This document shows, one piece after another, positions 1 to 5,499 of a DNA stretch of 7,306 nt (within the stretch, counting starts at the first letter, position 1; each line of letters begins with the position of its first letter). The notes beneath the pieces are model-generated. The model was not told the origin of the DNA and ran no database searches. It saw nothing but the letters and a program-made list of their open reading frames with translations. The stretch is from Xanthobacteraceae bacterium (GTDB lineage Bacteria; Pseudomonadota; Alphaproteobacteria; Rhizobiales; Xanthobacteraceae): NCBI GenBank assembly GCA_030043175.1, contig JASHYD010001029.1:1-7306 (forward strand), read 5' to 3'. A program made the position numbers and the translations under genes.

Positions 1-783
1 GTCGAGCGCACCCGCGAGCGCGTTGAAGCGATCGACGATGGCGGCGAACTCGAGCACCTTCGGGCGGGCGAGCCGCACCTTGTAGTCGCGCCGCTCGAGG
101 CCTCGTAATCCGGTCGCCAGCGCGGTGAGCGGGTCGAGCACGCGGCCGAGCACGAGGTAGAGGACGCCGACGATCATCAACACCGTCACAGCAGCGACCG
201 CCGCAAGCGCGATGCTGTTCTCCCACACCTCCGCGATTTCGTCTCGCGGCTCGCTGACGATCGCCACGGTGCCGATGGTTCGGCCGCCGCTGACGACCGC
301 CACCTCGTGCCGCTCGACCGGGGGACCGATCAGCATGGCAAACCAGGCGGGAGCGGCGGCACGGCTGTCCTCGCGCGCCGGTTCGGTTGGATCGGAAACC
401 GGTTGCCCGGCGGCGTCGCGCACCCTGATGCGCACATGGCGCAAGAACCGCAATTGACTCGGCAGGGTCTGCAGAAATTGTTGCGCCGGGATCCCCTGTT
501 GGATGAGCTCGACGGTTTCGTTGGCCATCAACTCGGCAAGCCGCATGGATGCGGCGATCTCGATTCGCGTCGAAGCGCTGGCCTTAAAGATGATGATGCC
601 TCCGGCGATTGACGCAGCAACGAGATTGAGCGCGATGAACACGATGAGGATCTGGGTTCGTACCGAACGGCCGAACCAAAGGAGGTTCAAGACGCGAAGG
701 CGCCAGGGCGCTGCCGGTCTGCGGATATCATGCAAATCGGCGGGAACGGATGTCACTTTCTTGAGCCCGGCGCCTGTGCGCAT
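1..783 (-). CDS. Sensor histidine kinase, LapD/MoxY-type periplasmic N-terminus (partial, 3' end off the left edge)
   Basis: The minus strand is open from an ATG at 783 to the window edge, giving 261 residues of a two-component membrane sensor. A basic cytoplasmic leader is followed by a first membrane helix (about residues 45-66, ILIVFIALNLVAASIAGG), a periplasmic stretch of about 120 residues (68-188), a second helix (about 191-211, IALAAVAAVTVLMIVGVLYL) and the beginning of a HAMP linker (LGRVLDPLTALATGL onward). The periplasmic part carries LRFLRHVRIRV near its middle, which matches the LapD/MoxY N-terminal domain found in MoxY-like and UhpB-like NarL-family kinases. The DHp and ATPase domains are outside the window, so kinase activity is inferred. 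A GTG two codons upstream (787-789), about 9 bases after GGCGGAG, is an equally good or better start; an in-frame TAG lies just above it. The signal sensed is unknown. It is divergent from the CoA-transferase gene. Confidence 0.85.
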   Translation of the reverse strand, partial: MRTGAGLKKVTSVPADLHDIRRPAAPWRLRVLNLLWFGRSVRTQILIVFIALNLVAASIAGGIIIFKASASTRIEIAASMRLAELMANETVELIQQGIPAQQFLQTLPSQLRFLRHVRIRVRDAAGQPVSDPTEPAREDSRAAAPAWFAMLIGPPVERHEVAVVSGGRTIGTVAIVSEPRDEIAEVWENSIALAAVAAVTVLMIVGVLYLVLGRVLDPLTALATGLRGLERRDYKVRLARPKVLEFAAIVDRFNALAGALD

Positions 784-846
784 TTTCACTCGGATCGACT
801 CCGCCTATGGTGTACACGAATTTCTACCGACCGGAGCCACGCGCAG

Positions 847-883
847 GGTGGGCAAAGGCACGCACGTGCGTACCCGGCCCACC
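847..883. repeat. REP-like bulged hairpin
   Basis: GGTGGGC at 847-853 pairs exactly with GCCCACC at 877-883, and the centre is a perfect 12-base palindrome, ACGCACGTGCGT (860-871). The segments between are partly paired, so the whole forms an imperfect hairpin of about 37 bases. From memory, GGTGGGCAAAGGC...GCCCACC elements are scattered in intergenic regions of Bradyrhizobium genomes, and this looks like a degenerate copy. Only one copy is present in this window, so its repeat status is inferred. It could also be a terminator-like or protein-binding structure. Confidence 0.45.
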
Positions 884-1033
884 ACCTGCCGATCCTCCGC
901 TGCTCGGGGAGAGACAGGGGCACGTTCGCTGCCCAACCTGCGGAGCTTCCAGCGACCGGAGCGCTCCGCCGCTGCTATACACCATGAGGGCAGCCTAACA
1001 GAAAGGTGCTCGAAATCGAGGGAGGAGCCAAAC

Positions 1034-1150
1034 ATGTTCGGGGGCCACAGCTTTCGGGGGGTCAGCTGCCGTCAGAGCCGATCGCGCACGACGGCCGAGG
1101 ATGACCCCGGCGCATGGCGGCCGAGATCAATGCGCGCTGCGCCGCGCTGA
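1034..1150 (+). CDS. Doubtful small ORF, 38 aa, with a strong ribosome binding site
   Basis: An ATG at 1034 follows GGAGGAG (1021-1027) by 6 bases, the best Shine-Dalgarno match in this part of the window. The frame runs 38 codons and stops at 1148-1150. The predicted product starts MFGGHSFRGVSCRQSRSR; it is basic, has no hydrophobic segment and resembles no family I know. It contains a run of six G at about 1055-1060 that could mark a frameshift if this is the broken start of a former gene. It may be a leader peptide ahead of the CoA-transferase 130 bases downstream, a gene remnant, or chance. Confidence 0.2.
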   Translation: MFGGHSFRGVSCRQSRSRTTAEDDPGAWRPRSMRAAPR

Positions 1151-1280
1151 TCGGCCCGACTTGCCAACTACGCGATCGCCGACATGGCGTGCTATTCGTC
1201 GGCCGTCCGATCCGCCGCGTAGCGGCATGGTGTGGACAGGATTGGCCTGAGAAGATTAAGCCGCTGATTTTCAATAAGAA

Positions 1281-2480
1281 ATGGCCTTGCTTGAAGGAAT
1301 TCGGGTGCTCGATTTGACCAACGTGCTGGCGGGGCCGTTTGGGGCCTATCAGCTCGCACTGCTCGGCGCCGATGTGGTCAAGATCGAGGCGCCGGGGTCG
1401 GGCGATCTTGCCCGCCAGCTCGGCGCCGATGCAGATCTTAATCATGAGCTGATGGGCGCCTCGTTTCTTGCCCAGAACGCCGGCAAGCGGTCAGTGACGG
1501 TCAATCTCAAGAGCGAGGCCGGCAAGGAGGTGTTTCGCCGGCTGGTGCGGTCAGCCGATGTGGTCATGGAGAATTTCAGGCCCGGCGTTATGGCGCGCCT
1601 CGACCTCGGCTACGACACCTTGCGCCAACTCAGAGAGGGTCTTGTTTACTGCGCCATATCGGGCTTTGGGCAGGACGGGCCGCTCAAGGACAATCCGGCC
1701 TATGACCAGATCGTGCAGGGCCTGTCGGGCGTCATGAGCGTGACGGGCGATGCAAAGACGGCGCCGCTGCGGGCCGGCTACCCGGTCGCCGACACCATCG
1801 GCGGCCTCACCGCGGCGTTTGCGATCGCTGCCGCCCTGGTGCGCCGGGCGCGAACCGGCGAGGGCGAGTTCATCGATGTCTCTATGCTGGAAGCAACGCT
1901 CATTACGATGGGCTGGCAGGTTTCCAACTGGCTGATCGCAGGCGTTCGGCCGCAGCCGCTCGGTAACGAGAATATGACCGCGGCGCCGTCGGGAACGTTC
2001 GCTACTGGCGACGGTGCGCTCAACATCGCGGCCAACCAGCAGCAGCAATTCGAAGCGCTGGCGCGGCTGATCGGCCGGCCGGATCTTGTCGCCGATCCGC
2101 GCTTCGGCGAGCGCGAAACGCGAAAGCGTCATCGGTTTGACCTCAAGGCCGAAATCGAAACGGCGCTTGCCCACCGACCGGCCCGCGAATGGTCGGCCCT
2201 GCTCAACGCGCACGGCGTTCCGGCCGGCGAGGTGCTCGATGTTCCGGCGGCGCTCGCGCACCCGCAGGTCGTGGCGCGCGGATTGGTGAAAACGTTCGAT
2301 GCGACGCCCGGCCTGGCGAGACCGGTCGCGGTGGTGCGTTCGGGCTTTCGGCTCACCAGCGGCGATCCCGCACCGGCAACGCCCCCGCCACGGCTCGGCG
2401 CCGATACGCAGGAGATTCTCAGCGCACTCGGCTATGACCGCGACGAGATTGCGGCGCTGCGGCGGGAGCGGGCGATCTGA
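1281..2480 (+). CDS. CaiB/BaiF family III CoA-transferase
   Basis: This complete 399-residue protein belongs to the family III CoA-transferases, which move CoA between carboxylic acids by a ping-pong route through an aspartyl-CoA intermediate in the cytoplasm. The family signature fills residues 5-45 (GIRVLDLTNVLAGPFGAYQL, then LGADVVKIEAPGSGD). VMENFRPGVMARLDLG is at 95-110 and ISGFGQDGP at 126-134. Asp171, in GYPVADTIGG, aligns with the catalytic Asp169 of formyl-CoA transferase as I recall it. The C-terminal half has APSGTFATGDGALNI (235-249), IGRPDLVADPRF and HGVPAGEVLDVPAALAHPQV. Length is typical. An in-frame TAA two codons above the ATG fixes the start; the ribosome binding site is weak. 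The acid substrate cannot be told from sequence: oxalate, carnitine, citramalate and other acids are all used in this family. No partner enzyme gene is next to it. Confidence 0.93.
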   Translation: MALLEGIRVLDLTNVLAGPFGAYQLALLGADVVKIEAPGSGDLARQLGADADLNHELMGASFLAQNAGKRSVTVNLKSEAGKEVFRRLVRSADVVMENFRPGVMARLDLGYDTLRQLREGLVYCAISGFGQDGPLKDNPAYDQIVQGLSGVMSVTGDAKTAPLRAGYPVADTIGGLTAAFAIAAALVRRARTGEGEFIDVSMLEATLITMGWQVSNWLIAGVRPQPLGNENMTAAPSGTFATGDGALNIAANQQQQFEALARLIGRPDLVADPRFGERETRKRHRFDLKAEIETALAHRPAREWSALLNAHGVPAGEVLDVPAALAHPQVVARGLVKTFDATPGLARPVAVVRSGFRLTSGDPAPATPPPRLGADTQEILSALGYDRDEIAALRRERAI

Positions 2481-2494
2481 AGGCCGGCAGGATC

Positions 2495-2544
2495 GCGCGG
2501 TTGAGCGAACGGCCGCGCGGGTTTCGGCTGCGCTCAACCCGCGC
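2495..2544. terminator. Inverted repeat between convergent genes, candidate terminator
   Basis: GCGCGGGTT (2515-2523) pairs perfectly with AACCCGCGC (2536-2544) around a 12-base loop. A longer alternative pairs GCGCGGTTGAGCG (2495-2507) with CGCTCAACCCGCGC (2531-2544), with one bulged base. The two folds share the right arm and exclude each other. The position, just after the CoA-transferase stop and before the end of the convergent secretion operon, fits a terminator that could serve both directions. There is no run of T on either side, so intrinsic termination is uncertain. Confidence 0.4.
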
Positions 2545-2605
2545 CAGAGGCGCGCGTCGCCCTCCGGAGCGATACTCTGGCGCCGGCGATCGGCGGCAAC
2601 TTCGC

Positions 2606-3211
2606 TCAGCGTCGCGGCTGCCGTCGAGCCGGCTGCGGCGGCGGCCGCGGCGCCTCAGGGGGCGTCAATTCAGCGGCCGCGGCCTGATCGCCGGGGGGCG
2701 GCAGTTCGAGCACGACCCTTTCGCGATCCTTCACCAAGGTTACCTCGCGTGTCTTGACGGAACGCAATGCCCAGCCCTCGTGATCCTCCCCCAGTCGCAG
2801 CCGCACGATATCCCGCGTCGTCGGATTGAGGAAAATCCCGATACTCTCGCTGCTGCCGAGAATCGTACCAAGCAATGTGATCGCGGGCCGCTCCGGCTCC
2901 TTTGGCTTTTGCGGCGTGCGAACCGCCACCGGAGCCACATAGGTCGGCGTAGCGGGGGGCGGCGGGCGGCGCGATGGCGAAAAAATCGGCCGCTCCCGCG
3001 TGATCGACAATTGCGTGAGCGGCAGCGCCCAAAGCGGATTGCCGCCCGGCGGAGGGCGCTCGACCGCGGCGTCCGCGGACGGCGCCGCGGTCCGCGCCGG
3101 GGTAGCGGCTCCGGAATTGACGGCATCAGATGGCGCGCCGCGGACATAGGCGACGATCGCTGCAAGCACCGCAATAGTGGCGAGCAACGGATATGTGCGG
3201 CGCAATTTCAT
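2606..3211 (-). CDS. Type II secretion GspC/GspN-like inner-membrane protein, no PDZ domain
   Basis: The 201-residue product has a short basic N-terminus, one membrane helix (about residues 8-24) and a long Ala/Pro-rich linker. A GspC homology-region-like core follows at about 59-170: NPLWALPLTQLSITRERPIF leads into a beta-rich segment with LLGTILGSSESIGIFLN, RDIVRLRLGE and RERVVLELPPP. The tail is Pro/Arg-rich. In T2SS, GspC links the inner-membrane platform to the GspD secretin in the periplasm; this protein could do the same. No PDZ or coiled-coil domain follows the core, so it is shorter than classical GspC, and such genes at the end of alphaproteobacterial operons are often called GspN. 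I chose the ATG at 3211 because it overlaps the gspM stop as ATGA and has AGGGGG just upstream; an in-frame ATG at 3226 would add five residues. It is the last gene of the operon. Confidence 0.75.
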   Translation of the reverse strand: MKLRRTYPLLATIAVLAAIVAYVRGAPSDAVNSGAATPARTAAPSADAAVERPPPGGNPLWALPLTQLSITRERPIFSPSRRPPPPATPTYVAPVAVRTPQKPKEPERPAITLLGTILGSSESIGIFLNPTTRDIVRLRLGEDHEGWALRSVKTREVTLVKDRERVVLELPPPGDQAAAAELTPPEAPRPPPQPARRQPRR

Positions 3212-3774
3212 TTCGCCCCCTGCCACTGGCCCGAAACCGAAATGACGAGCCGTAATTTGCCTTGCGGGGTGGCCGCAGCCGCAGCCGGGCCTTGCGCGAC
3301 CAGCTGATCGATGAACAGGAACGGCATCCCGGACTCAAGATCATAGAGCAATTGCTGCAGCGCCGGTTGCTCGAGCTCGCAATTCACGGTGACGCTGACA
3401 AAACCATCCTTGGCCTGCGGCCCGTCCAAATCCACCTGCGTGTACAGTATATTTCCCCCGAGCCGGGTGATCGAACCCGCGACCCGCGCCAACAGGTTGG
3501 CGCCGCCGACCGTGACGGTCGTGCCATCAAGCAGGGGCGAGCCGGTGCTGACCGTATCAGGCTCCCTGCCACGGCCGCGGGCAACCGGCAGATTGCGGCC
3601 TTCCAGCTGACTCAAGACAGCCGCGGTCGCCGCAACCGCATCGCGACGTTGCAGAATCTCGGCGGCTGTGGTCCAGGCCGTGATGCCGAACGCCATCACC
3701 ACGCCGACGTAGAGAAAAGAGGCGCCGGCCGGAAAGCGGGTCAGAAAGGCCGTGACAAGATTCAACATGCTCAT
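3208..3774 (-). CDS. gspM: Type II secretion system protein M (GspM, T2SSM_b type)
   Basis: The 188-residue protein has one N-terminal membrane helix (about residues 16-38, AGASFLYVGVVMAFGITAW), a short helical linker and a periplasmic domain at about 75-165. The domain contains GGANLLARVAGSITRLGGNI and ALQQLLYDLESGMPFLFIDQ, matching the ferredoxin-like T2SSM_b domain as I know it. GspM partners GspL in the inner-membrane assembly platform and helps link the GspE ATPase to the pseudopilus. Its ATG overlaps the gspL stop as ATGA, and its own stop overlaps the next start the same way, so the three are probably translationally coupled. The length is usual for the family. Confidence 0.85.
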   Translation of the reverse strand: MSMLNLVTAFLTRFPAGASFLYVGVVMAFGITAWTTAAEILQRRDAVAATAAVLSQLEGRNLPVARGRGREPDTVSTGSPLLDGTTVTVGGANLLARVAGSITRLGGNILYTQVDLDGPQAKDGFVSVTVNCELEQPALQQLLYDLESGMPFLFIDQLVAQGPAAAAATPQGKLRLVISVSGQWQGAK

Positions 3775-4844
3775 GTGCCCACTGCAAAAACCGGCTTGAT
3801 CTGGGCCTCGATATGAAATCTTTCACCGGGCTCGCCTGGGGTGCGCGTGGTGGGCGCGTAGAACTTCGCATGCGTGAAATGGGGAGACTGCTCGATCAGC
3901 CCTATCAGGCCGGCGGCGTCGCGGGTGACGCCGACAATCTGCAATTTATCGACCTCGATGTGCAGCTCGGTGACATAGGTGTGATCGGGCAGGATTTGCG
4001 ACAAAGCCTCGATCACGATCACATTCGAAGGCGTCGACTGCTTGCGGCGTTCCAGCATGCGCTGCGCCGAAGCCGCGAATTCGGGGCTTGTGCGCAACGC
4101 TGCCCGCCGCGCCGCGATTTTCTGCGAAATTGCCTGTTGTTGTGCGTCGAGACCGTCGAGCGCAAAGGCCGAATAGCCCATGCTGATCGCCGCCGCGAGC
4201 CCGCTCAGGAGGAACAGCACCACCAGCGCACGCCGGATACGGTCGATTTCGATCATGCCGCGCGCCCGCTGCTCAAACACTTTGATGGGCGCCGAACCGG
4301 GTTCGGCGCCGGTCGGCACGGTCGACAGCGCGACGGACGCCACGCCGAGATCCGCGATAGCCTGTACATAGGGCACGACAAGGGCCCGCGCCGTGGCGGC
4401 GACCACGAGCTCGATCCGATCGTTCGCCCCAAAAGTCGGCGGCGTCCAAGCAAATACCGCCTCCCCCGGCGCCCAAGGCGTGAGACGGTCAATCTGGCCG
4501 CGGACGATGCCGTCCAGAAATTCAACGGCGCGTTTGGGCAACTCCAGCGGGCGAAACAGGAATCGATTCGCCTGCAGAACTATTTCGGCGCGGCTGCCGC
4601 GCAGCATCTTGGCCCAGTCAGCCGGCAGGCGTTCCTTGATCGCGCCGCCCGCGATCCGAATCCGGTGATCGCGCAGGCTAGATTGCCGGCCGGCCGCTGC
4701 ATGCAACCTAAACGTATCAGGCGCCTCCTCGATGATTCGTACCTCGTGATTCGACTGCAGCCGATGGAGCAGCCCGTTGACACTGCCGGCAACGGAATCA
4801 ATCCATCGATAAAACCCTTCCCGGATTTGAGGTATGATGTTCAT
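3771..4844 (-). CDS. gspL: Type II secretion GspL/PilN-like assembly platform protein
   Basis: This 357-residue protein has a cytoplasmic N-terminal half of about 205 residues, a single membrane helix (about 206-228, ALVVLFLLSGLAAAISMGYS), a coiled-coil-like stretch rich in Gln, Arg and Ala (233-270), and a C-terminal periplasmic PilN-like fold (about 280-352). The PilN-like part holds LSQILPDHTYVTELHIEVDK, LQIVGVTRDAAGLIGLIEQS and a final beta strand before the stop. This is the GspL arrangement: the cytoplasmic part binds GspE and the periplasmic part pairs with GspM. The N-terminal domain is shorter and more diverged than the actin-like GspL domain of E. coli or Vibrio, although PWAPGEAVFAW (123-133) looks like a remnant of its core. 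The ATG at 4844 follows GGGGG by 6 bases. It is followed by gspM with an ATGA overlap and preceded by a 180-base gap rather than gspK. Confidence 0.82.
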   Translation of the reverse strand: MNIIPQIREGFYRWIDSVAGSVNGLLHRLQSNHEVRIIEEAPDTFRLHAAAGRQSSLRDHRIRIAGGAIKERLPADWAKMLRGSRAEIVLQANRFLFRPLELPKRAVEFLDGIVRGQIDRLTPWAPGEAVFAWTPPTFGANDRIELVVAATARALVVPYVQAIADLGVASVALSTVPTGAEPGSAPIKVFEQRARGMIEIDRIRRALVVLFLLSGLAAAISMGYSAFALDGLDAQQQAISQKIAARRAALRTSPEFAASAQRMLERRKQSTPSNVIVIEALSQILPDHTYVTELHIEVDKLQIVGVTRDAAGLIGLIEQSPHFTHAKFYAPTTRTPGEPGERFHIEAQIKPVFAVGT

Positions 4845-5024
4845 CGCAGGCCCCCGGCATTCGTCCCGCTTGGATGCAAGTCTGTCAGCAGACTACGGAA
4901 CAGACAAGGCAGGACAAATGTCAATAATTTTAGAGAATTCGCACGTTCCGCTCCTCCTGCACGCACCGCATAAGGAGGCGTGTTGATCGCCTCGACCGCT
5001 TGCCCAGCGGGGCCGGTCCGCCCG
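4845..5024. other. Gap in the secretion operon where gspI, gspJ and gspK would be expected
   Basis: These 180 bases separate the gspH stop from the gspL start. No prepilin-type N-terminus (G followed by FTLLE-like) or GspK-like segment appears in any frame. An AT-rich island (about 4917-4940) contains TTGACA on the minus strand (4924-4919), a good -35 match, but no consensus -10 follows at 16-18 bases. GTCTG/CAGAC (4880-4884 with 4889-4893) and GTCTGT/ACAGAC (4880-4885 with 4900-4905) are alternative small stem-loops. A minus-strand open frame reaches a stop at 4841 that overlaps the gspL ATG. The gap may carry an internal promoter for gspLM and the last gene, or be the scar of a deletion. 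Confidence 0.6.
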
Positions 5025-5495
5025 TCAAGTTGACGGCGCGTTACGTGCCGCGACTTCGATCCCTCCCGTCAGCCAGTTCACCCGCACCTCAAACCCGACG
5101 CCAAGGCGCGACAGCACAATAGTTCCGCCACATGACATGCCGGTGGCAAAAAAGCTGATGGTGAAGCGGGCCGGGCGCTCGTTGCAGGTCAGCGGCAACA
5201 GCGCCTGGATGGAGACATCAGCGGGGATTTGCAACACCCGCCCCGTCGATCCGGACCGGATCACCCGTCCCGGCGCATCGACTTGCGCATTGACTTGAGC
5301 GCTGCGCCGCACCGCAGCGGTGCGGTCGGCCTTGAGAAGCGCGGCCGCTTCGACGGCGAAAGCCGCGAGCCTCTGCCGCGAAGTCGCCCGCGGCACAAGC
5401 GGCAGCAGGACCGCGGCAAGCATCGCCACAATGGCGACGACGGCGACGATTTCGAGAAGGGTGAACCCCGCGGTAGACTTGCCCCGCCGGCTCAC
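5025..5495 (-). CDS. gspH: Type II secretion minor pseudopilin GspH
   Basis: The 156-residue product has a class III prepilin leader, MSRRGKSTAG, cut after Gly10 before FTLLEIVAVVAIVAMLAAVL, with the conserved Glu at mature position +5. The C-terminal part reads RFTISFFATGMSCGGTIVLS followed by VRVNWLTGGIEV, which fits the beta-rich GspH/FimT globular domain. GspH is a minor pseudopilin near the tip of the pseudopilus; it is inserted in the inner membrane and processed by the prepilin peptidase. I chose a GTG start at 5495, four bases after the gspG stop, because it gives a normal 10-residue leader. The open frame extends upstream to an ATG at 5636, but that would place 57 residues before the cleavage site inside gspG. 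Two cysteines (104 and 122) could form a disulfide. The alternative call is another GspH/FimT-like pseudopilin such as GspI, less likely on the C-terminal motif. Confidence 0.83.
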   Translation of the reverse strand: MSRRGKSTAGFTLLEIVAVVAIVAMLAAVLLPLVPRATSRQRLAAFAVEAAALLKADRTAAVRRSAQVNAQVDAPGRVIRSGSTGRVLQIPADVSIQALLPLTCNERPARFTISFFATGMSCGGTIVLSRLGVGFEVRVNWLTGGIEVAARNAPST

Positions 5496-5499
5496 GCTG

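Larger units (their letters stand above)
784..1280. other. Divergent intergenic region between the sensor kinase and the CoA-transferase
   Basis: About 500 bases separate the two divergent genes. I find no convincing protein on either strand: the open frames here are short, rich in Arg, Pro and Ser, and match no family I know. The region holds the hairpin at 847-883, a small ORF with a good ribosome binding site at 1034-1150, and an 8-base inverted pair ATGGTGTA (807-814) / TACACCAT (978-985). A 10-base direct repeat CGACCGGAGC occurs at 828-837 and 953-962. The last 40 bases before the CoA-transferase are AT-richer than their surroundings and probably hold its promoter, but no clean -35/-10 pair is visible. 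It may include decayed gene remnants. Confidence 0.6.

Noticed and set aside
503..1150. Plus-strand open frame of 215 codons from inside the kinase gene across the intergenic region
   Set aside because: Its first half is antisense to the kinase coding sequence and the rest is low-complexity Arg/Ser/Pro. Only the final 38 codons, which have their own ribosome binding site, were kept as a doubtful ORF.
1890..1892. Possible loss of the catalytic Asp in the CoA-transferase, read from Glu in SMLEATL
   Set aside because: Comparison with formyl-CoA transferase as I recall it puts the catalytic Asp169 at Asp171 here, in GYPVADTIGG, which is present. The Glu in SMLEATL is not the active-site residue.
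1551..2537. Minus-strand open frame (328 codons) inside the CoA-transferase gene
   Set aside because: It is Arg-rich with no recognisable motif and lies antisense to a full-length gene that has clear family signatures.
3813..4973. Long plus-strand open frame (386 codons) opposite gspL
   Set aside because: It is an antisense shadow. The encoded protein is Arg/His/Asp-rich with no domain or helix pattern, whereas the minus strand encodes GspL with a membrane helix and PilN-like motifs.
4972..5033. AAGGAGG on the plus strand followed by GTG/TTG
   Set aside because: It is a perfect Shine-Dalgarno match, but the frame after it stops after 17 codons, is opposite to the operon and resembles nothing known.
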